Below are positions 10,983 through 26,200 of a stretch of 64,000 nucleotides of DNA, piece after piece. Location of the stretch: positions 10,447,759-10,511,758 of the forward strand of contig NC_086258.1 of NCBI RefSeq assembly GCF_021018805.1. Direction: 5' to 3'. Numbering within the stretch: position 1 is the stretch's first letter; each line of letters opens with the position of its first letter. The DNA comes from Prinia subflava. Lineage: Eukaryota > Chordata > Aves > Passeriformes > Cisticolidae. The notes under the pieces are model-generated. The model saw only the letters and a list, made by a program, of their open reading frames with translations. It searched no databases and had not been told where the DNA came from. The position numbers and the translations under genes were made by a program.

Positions 10983-11482
10983 GAGACCAAATTTCAATTA
11001 GGTGTCTTTTTTTGTAACCTGTATTAGGTGTAAACTTTTCAGTCTTCAGAAAACGGGTCTGTTTCATATGAGACTTTATTAAAATAAAGCCCTGAAGTTT
11101 TAATACTGCAGGAAAACATTCTTAAGCCAAGCTCCTCCCCTCCCTGCTGGGCCCCACCGTTACTGCAGGCAGTGGGTTCTGATGGATAACCTCCCTCTCC
11201 CAGCTCAGTAAAAGCTGCCCCTTCAGCAGTTATTCAGGCTTGATATCCCTCATCCCTTATCAGATCTGTTGTAGAACTGCAGGGAGATCCAAGTCCACCT
11301 CCTCCCCTCAGAAACTGAGGCCCAGCTCCTGCTTTCAAACCTCCCACCCTCCACGAGCCCATCAAAGGTGACCTTGAGGGGGTGAGCTGCCTTCCATCCT
11401 TCTTTGGGGTTACTCCAGATCCTGGTTGGAGCAGGGTAATGGAAATCACAGAACTAGAACAGAATCCAGTGTAAATAACAAA

Positions 11483-11488
11483 TTTATT
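11483..11488 (-). terminator. HSPA5: Candidate poly(A) signal of HSPA5
   Basis: AATAAA on the minus strand about 290 bases after the HSPA5 stop codon. Another minus-strand copy at about 11075 could give a longer 3'UTR. Confidence 0.6.
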
Positions 11489-11779
11489 GTGGTCATTCCA
11501 GGTAGAAAAGCTCTACACCAAGTTCACATGACCAAGTTGTTAAATAGAATGTTTCACTGCCAATACTTCTAAACCCACATTTACACTCCCACCCCACTCC
11601 CCTCCCCAGACATCGAGCAGCTGCTAACGAAAAGCAGGATACAGCCACGTCGGGCTAGCGGTTCCAGCTCCACTCACGAGTGAAGATTCAAAGTTACATT
11701 CCAAATTAAGAGTTCAATATTTTAAACAAGTGTTCCTGAGTCCAATATATACACACACCACATTCGGAGACGCCGGTAT

Positions 11780-15147
<3,368 letters not shown>

Positions 15148-15451
15148 ACCGACCGCTCACCTGCGCGTACCTGCCGAGAGCCGCCGGTTACACAACGGAG
15201 GCGCCACGTGCCTGGCCGCCCCCCCTCGCCCCTCCCCGCGCCGCAACCACCCTGACCGTGCCCAGCCCCCGCCGAGCGGAATCACCCCCGTCCCCACCCG
15301 ATCTTTCCGTGTCCTCAACCGCCACCCCCTCCCACAGCGGCCCAGCCCCGTGCGGCCCTCACCGCGCCCGGCCCTCACCGCGCCCGGCCCTCACCGTTCA
15401 GAAGCGCCGCGCCCCGATCACCGCTGAGCCGCCAGGCCGCGCCGCCCGCCC

Positions 15452-15458
15452 TTTTATA
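15452..15458 (-). promoter_or_regulatory. HSPA5: HSPA5 TATA box
   Basis: TATAAAA on the minus strand, 305 bases upstream of the HSPA5 ATG. The first ER-stress element is 17 bases further upstream. This predicts transcription starting near 15425 and a 5'UTR of about 280 bases. Confidence 0.85.
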
Positions 15459-15474
15459 CCTTCCGTTACCCCTT

Positions 15475-15493
15475 CGTGGAGCCTCCCCATTGG
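15475..15493 (-). promoter_or_regulatory. HSPA5: ER stress response element 1 (perfect)
   Basis: On the minus strand this reads CCAAT, nine bases, CCACG: an exact ERSE. The family consensus is bound by NF-Y at CCAAT and by ATF6 or XBP1 at CCACG. It sits just upstream of the TATA box, as in known GRP78 promoters. Confidence 0.9.
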
Positions 15494-15506
15494 CTGCCGC
15501 GCCCTC

Positions 15507-15525
15507 GCTGGAGCCTCTCCATTGG
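15507..15525 (-). promoter_or_regulatory. HSPA5: ER stress response element 2 (variant)
   Basis: CCAAT, nine bases, CCAGC on the minus strand. The NF-Y half is perfect and the second half differs from CCACG at two bases. It begins 32 bases upstream of element 1. Confidence 0.7.
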
Positions 15526-15539
15526 CCGGCTGCTACCAA

Positions 15540-15558
15540 GCTGGCCTCCCGCGATTGG
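15540..15558 (-). promoter_or_regulatory. HSPA5: ER stress response element 3 (variant)
   Basis: CCAAT, nine bases, CCAGC on the minus strand, 33 bases upstream of element 2 and with the same second half. Even spacing suggests a functional cluster. Confidence 0.7.
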
Positions 15559-15612
15559 CGAGCACCGCGCGACCGCTCCGCCGTGCCCGGCGCGCCCCCC
15601 TCGCGCCGCCCT

Positions 15613-15675
15613 ATTGGTTCCACCCGCCGGCCGCGGCCACAGAGAAGCGTGAGCCAAGCGGAGCGTTCCCATTGG
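15613..15675 (-). promoter_or_regulatory. HSPA5: Two further CCAAT boxes of the HSPA5 promoter
   Basis: Minus-strand CCAAT at 15617-15613 and 15675-15671. Neither has a good CCACG-like half nine bases downstream, so they are listed as plain NF-Y sites. Confidence 0.5.
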
Positions 15676-16099
15676 CTGGGCGGGACCACGGCCGCGGGGT
15701 GGGGGGGGGGCACTTCTGGAAGTTTCCATGGTTACCGGCTGGGGGGGAATAACCCTCCGGTGGGGGGTCGGGGGGAGCGGCGCCGCTCCCGGGGCCACCG
15801 GGGGTACGGGCGGTACCGGGGCACTGCCGGGAGGGAGGTGCGGGGGGGTTGGAGCCGGGCCGGCGTCATGGCCGGGCCGTGCGGGGTCAGAGCCCCGTCC
15901 CGCTCCCGCCGGGGATGAGGTGACACGCGTTTGCCCCGAGGCCACACCGGGACCGTCCCCGGGCAGCCGCTGCCCGTCCTGCCGGTGCCAGCAGGTCGCG
16001 AGGCCCCGCCGTGTCGCGACACCAAGCCCCGCACGCACAAGCCGGAGCCGGGCGGAGCCGGGGCTGACGGCGGAGCGAAGCTCGGAGAGCGGCCCCGGC

Positions 16100-16640
16100 T
16101 CCGCCCGCTCCCCGGCCCTCGCCCCGCTGCCGGTGCCGGCCCCGGGACTACAAGTCCCAGGAGCGCCGGGGCCGCCTGCGCAGTGCCGCGCCCGCCCGGG
16201 CCGCAGCGGGAGCCGCCGGGGCGCTGGCCGGGTAGGGACACGCGCGGATCCCGCGACAGCGCTCGGCTTCCTCCCCCCGAGGAGGAGGAGGCGCGGTGGG
16301 AGGAGGAGGAAGGCCGGGGCCTGACAAAACCCTTTGGTCTTTGCAGGGAAGCGAGAGGGAAGGCGGGCAGCCGAGGAGAGACGGAGCCGAGGGTATGTCG
16401 GGTGGGTTTATCGCGACAGAGCGCCCGGGAGGCGGGGGAGCGGTGCGGGGGCGGTGGCAGAAGTTGTTGGCGGGGTTCGCTCGGGGGTTCCTCCGTGCCC
16501 TTCTGCTCGTGGCCAGCCCTGCCCGGTGGGTCCGGGCAGCCGCGGTCCCTTTGCGGAGGCTTTCGGAAAACCGGAGCCCTTGGCAGCGGGGCCCTGGCGG
16601 CTGCCGCGCTCCTTCACGGCTTTTGTGTGGTGCAGGTTTA
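16100..16640 (+). promoter_or_regulatory. GAPVD1: GAPVD1 CpG-island promoter and likely non-coding first exon
   Basis: This GC- and CpG-rich stretch lies between HSPA5 and the first GAPVD1 coding exon, pointing away from HSPA5. It contains ACTACAAGTCCCAG at 16147-16160, close to the ZNF143/SBS element, followed by a TGCGCAGTGC sequence like an NRF1 site near 16186. A purine-rich GAGGAGGAGG tract follows, and AGG-GTATGT near 16391 could be the donor of a non-coding exon. The exon limits are a guess. Confidence 0.5.
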
Positions 16641-19600
16641 AAACTTGAAACTTGACGAGTGTGGTGACTTCCCTTTTTGGTTACTCGCAGACCCCCAACG
16701 CTGGAGAGCTCGATCCAGGCACTATCAGGCTTTTTTTTCTTGCAAAGTCATGATACCGCTCCTGAGAGCTGTTGGGATGGAGCTCTCGGAGCGAGCATGT
16801 GACACTACACTTAGCGATAGGTAAATGCTATTTCGGTGGACTGTGCAGTTGACTCACAAGTAGAAGCTGCAGTTTGAAGAGGATGGAGGGGAAATGGCAT
16901 GGGCAGTATGTGAAATCTGAAATGCTCTGTAAAAGCCGCAGGATGGTGGCTTCAGGAAACACTTTTCAGCTGCTGCTGCCGAGGAGGGTTCCAAAATATT
17001 TAAGATGCTCAGCGCATGGATTTCAATGGGATATTTGTCAGATCATGGAGAGTATACTCTCCTCAGTAGCAGCTGCCGTTCCTGGTAGAGGGGAAGGGAG
17101 CTGCTGTCAGGAGAACAGGCTGGGAACAGGTTGGTTTTGTCACTTTGAGCGGATTCAAGTTCTGCACTTGTTCTGACTAAAAGTTTATTAGCGTGACCCT
17201 CACCTTGAGGGAGCTTGACTCTCTGGCATCACAAACAACTGGAATAGATTTTAGCCTTTGTGCTTTTGTTGATTTTATGCAACATGGCAATGCCATAATA
17301 GATCATTTAGGAGCCAGCTGATCCTGTGCTTTGCTGATGGGTTCTGTTATGGGGCACAAGAAACAGGGTGCTCCTTGCACATGGATGGACAGTATGTCCA
17401 GCTGAGAGCAGCCTCTGGGCAGAAACAAATGTGAGGGATGAGTTTTGTATTAATATCAATTAATAATTATCAGTGGAGCTGCATTTTGTGTGTTGCACTT
17501 GTGTTTGAGCTGGTGAGTGTTGTAATGTGAGGGTTGAACAGTGAGCCCTAGGTCATGGTGAACCATCCTACTGAAAAAGGGCTTTTAGCTCAGCTGTGGC
17601 AGTTAGCTTATATAAAGAAATAAAACTTGTGAGAGGCTACTATAAATACTAATGAGCAAACAGGTACTTCATCAGGGCTGAATTAGCTTGGAAGCCATTC
17701 AGGCTTGCTTAGGAGTTATTTTTCAGCAGAATGGAGTGATTTTGCCTTGCCCTGCCCTGCCCACGTTAGATGTGCCCAAACTTGCTCTGGAAGTTGAGTC
17801 TTGCATAGTGAGGCTCAGGAGGAGCAGGAAACCCTGAGCAGGAAACACAGGAGGAGGAAGAAGGTTCTGTGCAGTATTTACCACTTTAGTTAATCTCCTT
17901 TCTGTCAACTGAATCACAGAAGTATGCAACAGAGATGTGACTGGTATGTCACAGCACTAATGGACATTGTAAAGTGGAGTTCAGCACCTGAAGAGTCAAT
18001 GTCGTGTTTGCCAGGACTTCTAAGCGTGGGAAGCAGTCTGTGTCCTGTGTTCATCAAAGCATAGACTGCCTTGGGTTCTGAACAAATGTGTGCTGCCAGC
18101 AGGGCAAGGCATCTCAGATGCTGTCAGGTCATGCAGTCTTTGTTGTTGATATGTGGAGCATCATGAAGAGAAACTGTTTGAGTTGTTGTGCTAAGCTGCT
18201 CTTACTGTGTCACAGTTAGTTGTAGGTTCCTGAGTAATATTGAAATAACTGCTGGCAGAAAATGGAAATGTTTTCATACCAGCGTGAAATTCCAGGATTG
18301 AAAAGTAATCTGCACATAGCACAATCTTAAATATCTGTTGTTCTTTCAGCTGCAGCGGGCTGTTGGATATCTAAATATCCCAAAGTGACTCCTTTATACA
18401 GCTGTGGACAGATATCTGCTATTCCAGGTGTGGTGCATGGCAGTCATAAACCAGGTTGCTGGATAATTATGGCACCTTTTTGTGTATGAGCAGCTGATAA
18501 GGCAATCTGACAAGTGAGGGGTCAGCCAGGCTCTGCTCCAGAGCTGTTCCGTGGAGAGTCACTGAATGCTGGCTGTGGCCAAGACTCTGGAGTGAACCTT
18601 GTGCAGCCTGCTCAGAGGATGCACACCTCAGGAGCTGTTTAATCAGCTTGGCTGCTCTTGAACAGGTTTGTAACCAGTGACACAAAAATAGACACTTGTT
18701 GGTTGATCAGGACACAGGGTTGATCAAGTATGATCAGCTCTTGAGCACAGCCCTAGAGTGGGAAGGTCTGAAAAGGCAGAAGGCAGCTCTGCAGGTCTTG
18801 TTTGTTTGTGTTTTTATGGATTCAACTTCCTTTTCCTGGCTGATAGCAGTAGCTCACAGCCTAAAAACTGGTTACTACTGTGTTTGCCGGCAGTAGAAGT
18901 CTACTCCTGGGGTTTTTTTGCAAGCTCTTAAATTCTGAGACTAAAAATAAATTTGTTGCAAGAAGTTATTTGTTTCACAAAGAACTTTGGCAGTAACAGT
19001 GATGTTTCTTCTTCTAATAATTTCTCTGAGACTGTCCTAGTTAAAAACATCTGAATTAGCACATCCTTCAAGTTCCTGTTGTAATCTCATTTTTGGGTGC
19101 ATCAGCTGTAGCCTCTGGTTAGGGTTGCTGAATTTGGTTTGGGATCTTTAAGTTTGGGGTTTTTTTGTAAAGAGCTTTTTACCCAGTTTTCTGTGTTTAC
19201 CAGAAATGCCCTTTAAACCTTCAGGTGTAATAAAATTTCATAGTTTTTTTTAATGCATTGTGACTGTTTCTGTGTTTGTGTCTGCTTGGCTTCTGGTTGT
19301 GAGGTTAAAACTACAGATGAAAGGACTTAATTACAGAAGGAGCAGTGGTGGTTGTCAGTACACCTGGTTGTCAGGCTGCAAAACCCCAACAAATAGGAAC
19401 CTGTGCCTAATTAGGAAGCTAATCTTTATTCTTCAGTGAGGATCACCATAGATTTTAGCCCCTAATGTGCTATGAAAGCCTATGGTTGTTACAGTTTTAC
19501 TCTCTGTAAAACAACATTTTTGGATCATGGCCCAAAGAAATATTCTTCTGAATTGAAATATTTGAGGAATTTTTTCTGAATTAATTCTACTGTTTAGCAA

Positions 19601-20246
19601 AGTCTCTAAACCTATTTCCAACTACTGCCTTATCTGGGTATTGATACTCCTTGGTTTGGTGGGTTTTTTCCTTAATTAGTTATATTGTTATTATTGTTGT
19701 TATTATTCTTTTTTTAGCAGAAAAGAGCAGCATTGGGAGCTTGGTGCTTCTGGTGCGTAGGTGAGAGAGGTAACAGGCAGAGATTTCATCCCCCAGGTGC
19801 TGGGGCAGTGCTGGGTTATGTGGATGGGCCGTAGGATGAAGGAGTCAATGCCTGGTCCCCAGACAATGCATGGGAGTGGGGAAATTCATTCTTCACCTCC
19901 CTGATCTTGTGTCAGCTGAGCTGTAGCCAGGCCACGTGTCCAGGTAAAGGCCGGGTCCCACCATGTGCCTGAGGCATGGTCAGGGGCTGTGGCAGGGCTG
20001 TGCTCCCGTTCCTGACAATGCCATCTGCCCCTCTGCCGTGTCCCTGCGGTGTGACAGAACAGTGGAATGGCACTCGGGAGACCTTGCACGAGGAGAGGGT
20101 GACTCAGGGGGAGCGGGGATTTGAGGGGACGGCCCAGCAGCGTTCCCTGTGTGCTGTGAGCCTGTGCTGCTCCCCGGGGCTGGCAGGACTGTCCCTGTCC
20201 CTGTCCCTGGACTGTCCCTGGGCTGACTCCTCTGCCTGTGTGCCAG
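16641..20246 (+). other. GAPVD1: GAPVD1 5' intron, no gene seen
   Basis: About 3.6 kb between the CpG island and the first coding exon. It is AT-rich, with no splice-bounded exon that I could support and no repeat family I recognised, apart from a short (TTA/TTG)n run at 19684-19712. Confidence 0.55.
19680..19713. repeat. TTA/TTG trinucleotide microsatellite
   Basis: Imperfect TTA and TTG repeats followed by a T run, within the 5' intron of GAPVD1. Confidence 0.7.
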
Positions 20247-20260
20247 GGAGCTGTGCCACC

Positions 20261-23200
20261 ATGGTGAAGCTGGACATCCACACGCTGGCGCACCACCTGA
20301 AGCAGGAGCGGCTGTACGTGGCCTCGGAGAAGCAGCTGATCCAGCGGCTCAACGCCGACGTGCTGAAGACGGCGGAGCGGCTGTACCGCACGGCCTGGAT
20401 CTCCAAGCAGCAGCGCATCAACCTGGACAGGCTCATCATCACCAGGTACTGCCCCCTCCCCATCTCCAGGTACTGCCCCTCCCCATCACCAGGTACTGCC
20501 CCTCCCCATCACCAGGTACTGCCCCTCCCCATCACCAGGTACTGCCCCTCATCATCACCAGGTACTGCCCCCTCCCCATCACCAGGTACTGCCCCCTCCC
20601 CATCACCAGGTACTACCCCCTCCCCATCACCAGGTACTGCCCCTCATCATCGCCAGGTACTGCCCCTCATCATCACCAGGTACAGACCCCTCCTCTTCCC
20701 CAGGTACTGCCCCTCATCATCACCAGGTACTGCCCCCTCATCATCACCAGGTACAGACCCCTCCCCATCTCCAGGTACAGACCCCTCACCATCTCCAGGT
20801 ACTGCCCCCTCCCCCATCGCCAGGTACTGCCCCCTCCCCCATCACCAGGTACTGCCCCTCATCATCGCCAGGTACTGCCCCTCATCATCGCCAGGTACTG
20901 CCCCTCATCATCGCCAGGTACTGCCCCTCATCATCACCAGGTACTGCCCCTCATCATCATCAGGTACAGACCCCTCACCATCTCCAGGTACTGCCCCTGC
21001 GCCATGCTGAGCGTGAAAATGGAGCTGGTGAACCAAACCCCAGCCAGGGAATCGCACACCAAAAGTTACTTGTTGGCCATTTAAGCAATTTTTTTTTTAG
21101 CACCTACATTTGTTTTGCTTCTGTTTGTGAGAGCAAACTCTCCAGAACTTGCAAATAATTTGTAGTAACTATCTGGAAAGGCTTCTTTCCTCTGTGGCAG
21201 CCTGGTTAATAGATAGCTCACGTGGCATCTCTTAGGTTTACTTAAGAGTTACTTAAATTGGTTCAATGTTTTTCTTTAAAGTGCTGAAGCTTCTCCTGCT
21301 GAGTGTTGCCAGCATGCAAAAATCTTGGAGGACACACAGTTTGTGGATGGATACAAGCAGTTGGGGTTCCAGGAGACTGCTTATGGAGAATTCCTGAACA
21401 GACTGAGAGAGAACCCCAGACTTATTGCATCCTGCCTGGTCGCTGGAGAGAAGCTCAACCAGGACAACACCCAGAGCGTCATTCACACAGTCTTTACCTC
21501 AATTTATGGCAACTGCATCATGCAGGAGGATGAGAGTTACCTCCTGCAGGTGCTCCGGTACCTGATCGAGTTTGAACTGAAGGAAAGCGACAACCCCCGG
21601 CGGCTGCTGAGGAGAGGCACCTGTGCCTTCAGCATCTTGTTCAAGCTTTTCTCTGAAGGACTCTTTTCTGCAAAACTTTTCCTTACTGCAACCTTACATG
21701 AGCCAATCATGCAGCTTCTGGTTGAGGATGAAGACCACCTGGAAACGGACGCAAACAAGTTAATTGAGAGGTTCTCCCCAGTACAGCAGGAAAAGTTATT
21801 TGGGGAGAAAGGCACAGAAAAGTTCAAGCAGAGAGTCCAAGAGATGGTTGACTCCAACGAGGCCAAGCTGGTGGCCTTGGTGAACAAGTTCATCGGCTAT
21901 CTCAAGCAGAACACGTACTGCTTTCCGCACAGCCTGAGGTGGATCGTGTCGCAGATGTACAAAACGCTGTCGTGCGTGGACAGGCTGGAGGTGGGCGAGG
22001 TCAGAGCCATGTGCACTGATCTGCTCCTGGCCTGCTTCATCTGCCCTGCCATCGTCAACCCGGAGCAGTACGGCATCATTTCCGACGCTCCCATAAACGA
22101 GGTGGCACGGTTCAATCTGATGCAGGTATGATTCACAGTATGGCAGTCTTAAAAATATATAAATGGCCTTTTTCTTCCTGCTAGAGATGATGCTACTGCA
22201 GCAAAGGTGAAAGTACTGACTCTCCTACTTATAAAATGAATGCTAATGAAATATTTGTGTTAATTGTTGCAGAAAAGGGAGGCTCCAAAGTTTATCTGTT
22301 TGCTTAAAATACTGACTTGAAAAAATTGACAGCACGTATTCCTGTATCCCTTAGAAGAGCTGCAAATATCCTTTATAAAAGCAGTTTTATGGGATGGCAG
22401 CTAAGGCATAAAAATGACTAAAGGATGAATTCTGGAATGTGTGAAAAAGGACTGTGTGCTGTTCTTGCTAATGTTAAATATTGTATGAGGTATTGCAAAA
22501 AATAATGAAATACTTCGCTGAAAACCCCTTATTGTCTGGCAGCAATGCCCAATGCTCTACTTGGAGCATTCCCCTGCCCTCATGACCAGTTCTTGTCATT
22601 ATGCAAACACTTGGACAATTTAATGATATTACATACAGGAGTCATCTGAAGGTGTTGAGTAACACTTGTCTGACTGAGGATGTTCCTCTACACGAGGAAC
22701 AAAACCTGCTTTTTACTGTTGTCTATAAAGAGAGCAGGGAGTGATTCTCAGAGTGCAATCACGCTGGGGAGCTTTGCTCAGTGCATTTCTGAAATCCAGC
22801 AGCAATCCTCTCCTGTGTCACTGCTCACGTGCTGCAGAGCAGTTGGCAACTCTTTAAATTGAGGGTTGTTTTGCACTTGGAGATGAATAAGGGATATGTG
22901 CTCTGAAATAAGGGTTAGTCCTCCTGCTATTTTTCCTTAGTAAAATATATGCAGCCTTTGAAAATCTCTAGGTTTAGATGACCTAGATTCAACTCTCAAT
23001 TCTGACGTGTTGCAAAAACAAAACATGCTTTGTTCCTGGGAGGGGGAAGTATGGATGCTCACAGCCTACTGTGTGTGCACATTTTCTTGTTAAAGGCAAT
23101 GACTGCTTTTTTTTCCTAAAGCTTCTTGCATTTTTTCCTCCCTGAAAGCAAGCAGAAAGCTCTGTCCACTCAATCAGAAGTATTCCTTGGAGTATTAAAT

Positions 23201-26200
23201 GAAAAAGGATTTAGAATGGAGGAAGTTTTTTGAGTATTTTTTATAATCAGGTCCGTCATGGTTTGAAAGGCTTATTCTGTGTACTTCTTTTTAATTTCAG
23301 GTTGGGAGGCTTCTGCAGCAGCTGGCAATGACAGGTTCTGAGGAGGGAGATCCACGTACGAAGAGCAGCCTTGCTAAATTTGACAAAGTAAGAATCCAGG
23401 CTGAAAAAATCCAAGACTTGGTGAATATGTCATCATCCTTCTGCAGCCTTCTTTCTCAGACCTTGCAAAGGACTTACTAAGTGTTTAATTTCCAAGTTAC
23501 GTGTAATGAAAAGCAGATTAAATCCTGCAGAAAGCTGGGAAAAAAACTCTTGAGTACTCGAATTAAGGTTTGGGGATTCTTGCTTCTACTCTGACCTAAT
23601 ACTACTTAAAAGAAAATATTTTAAAAAAATAAATGAAATGCTATTTTTAACTGAGCACTGTAAGTGTTCAAGGCCAGGTTGGACAGGGCTTGGAATAGCC
23701 TGGTCTAGTGTGAAGTGTCCCTGCCCACGACAGGGGGTGGCACTGGGTGGTCTTTAAGGTTCTTCCAACCCAAACCAGTTTGTGATTCTGTGAAATCCTG
23801 AATTACCATCTGTGGTTTTTCAACTGGACTTAACAAAACACTTGGATCTGAGGACAACCTTAGAATAATATCTGTTTTAGCACCCAATAATTTGTTAGTG
23901 CAAGTAACTTCTCGTTCTTTTTTGCATAGTTTTGCATTTTTTATTCAGCTTTTCCTGTTAGTATGAATCATCCATAGCCCTAGAGCAGTTACCTTCATCA
24001 GAGCAACAGGGAAGCTGATGAGGTTTGATAGATTGTCAAGTGTTTAAAAGCCTGTTGGTATCCTTGGTAACCTTGTATCCTTCCAGGTTTTGGTAATTCT
24101 AGTTGTTACACAGTCACCACACAAAGCTACACATTTGTTGTACAAGTAACATTTTCACTGCCATTAGTGATATTGTTGTTGCTTCCTTGTTTCATTTTCA
24201 GTCTGTGCTCAGCAGATTCTTCAGGAAGGGCCAGTTTATTGCCAGTATTTTTCCCTTTAAATTGTAAGAGGACACTTAAGTAAGTAACACTTTGGAATGC
24301 AGGAAAGGAACAAAGAAAATGCTAAATGTAACTGCACACTTCCCTTGCTTCTCTTCTCTGACCTTAAAATATCTGCCATTTTATACTAAGATTTTAGAAG
24401 TAGGAAGCAAAACTTAAATTATTCTGTGAAGTACTTAACTCCAGTCCTGGGTTTCTTTCCAAACCTGTGGAATGGTGTCTCACTCGCCCTGTGTGCTGCC
24501 TCTCAGGGCTGTGTTGCTGCTTTCCTGGACGTGGTGATCGACGGGCGCGCGGTGGAGACGCCGCCGCTGTCGGCCGTGAACCTGCTGGAGGGGCTGAGCC
24601 GCACCGTGGTGTACATGACCTTCAGCCAGCTCACTGCCCTGGTAGGAGCCCGTGCCAGCCCGGCCTGCTGCCCCTCCTTGGCAGAGCAGCCTGGTTTGCA
24701 CTGCAGCTCTCACCCAAACAATTGTCACTGCTTAGGTTGGCTTCATGCGGAATGTGATGTCAAGCGATCAGCTGAAGGAAGATCGGATGGCTTTGGAAAA
24801 CCTGCTGGCAAATCTACCCCAGAACAAACCAGGGAAAAGCAGCAGCCTTGAAATGACTCCCTATAACACCCCCCAGCTCTCTCCTGCAACTACCCCAGCT
24901 AACAAAAAAAACCGGCTGCCCATAGGTAAGGAGGGCACGCAGAGTTCCCACGTGGTTTTTGACACCTTGGGTGTTTCTGTGCCTTTTTCTCAGGCTTCTC
25001 TGGGGGTTATTCATCACCTACACTTTCAGTTCCTACTTTTTCTGTGTAGATGGTGAAGAATTTTCTTTAGTATAGAAAACCAGGTAACTTCCTTAATGTC
25101 CAAGGGAAGTGTGGTGGATGACCTTCATCACTCCAGCCTGAACTGGAGAAAATTGCTGAAGTGGTTGGTGGTCATAGTGGTGGTGATAATAAAGGGAAGG
25201 TTTGAAGGTGGGAAGCAGATCTAGGGGGAAAATTGGTTTGAAAAGTAGTAAGATGGAAGCAAAGGCATTTAATTGGTGGGACAGAATAAGTTTAACATTT
25301 TTGTTAGAGAACAAATAGACAGGAGGGTGAACAAGCAGGAGCAGGACTTTTAGAGTATGTGCTGAGATGGTTTGTCCTTTCTCCATTCCTTGCCTGCTCT
25401 AATTCCAACTGTCAGTATTCTGGAATGCAATTTTGGGTTGGTTGGGTTATGTTTTTTCAACAGGACTTCTGGGTCTAGATTTTTTCCTTATTGATAATAC
25501 TTTATTTTAAAATAGCAAGTGTGGTACTCTCCTTCAGTATATAGTTTTGTGAATATGAGCTTATGGGATATTTTTGTTTGAGATATTTGGTGTCGGTGTG
25601 TAAAAGATGAAAATATACAGAGGCCAATAAGTGGCAAAAGAACCACCCCCAAAACAAACCTGTCCCATGTTGGTTTAACTCTGCTTTTGAATAGTTCTGG
25701 TCTTACACCTCTAAAGTAGTGGCACTTTACATCATTTATTTTATGGTATGAAATAGCTTTTGCTCAAAGTTTTTGTTTCTTTTGTTTCATTTTAATGCTT
25801 TCGAACTCCAGGACAGCAGTTGGCAGCGATCACTGCCTGGGATACCTCTGCTACCAATCTGTCAGCTCACATAACTCTAGTAACCCCTTTTGGTGGGTAC
25901 TGCCCTCTTTCCATCCTTCTGTGAAACTCTGACTCGTGTCACACAGCTCAGCATGCCTTCAGTCACCCTGGCCATCAGCTCCCTTGGCAGGTCCCTGCAG
26001 TGTGGGAACTCACTTTGTGTACGTGTGGGTTTAAAAACCCCTCTGTGTGATAATCAGAATTTGGCTGCAACTTCTGCACACTTGCCTTGTTTTCGTTGGG
26101 TCAGATAAAGAAGTAATTGGTGTCATGCTGCCATTCTTAGAAACCTTAATTTCATGTGGGTGTTTTTACTTCCGTGGAGCCAAATGTGGGAATCTGAGGC

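Noticed and set aside
15258..16641. Several 160-236 residue open frames between HSPA5 and GAPVD1
   Set aside because: GC-rich promoter DNA, Pro/Arg/Gly-rich, on both strands in overlapping frames; no splice sites or homology.
20446..20992. CRISPR-like spaced repeats
   Set aside because: The units are contiguous near-identical minisatellite copies with no unique spacers, in an animal gene.
19976..21010. 344-residue plus-strand open frame with a repetitive Tyr-Cys-Pro/Ser-Pro tail
   Set aside because: Only residues from the GAPVD1 ATG at 20261 to 20445 are an exon; the rest is upstream sequence and the intronic minisatellite read through. Kept as a splicing question, not as a protein.
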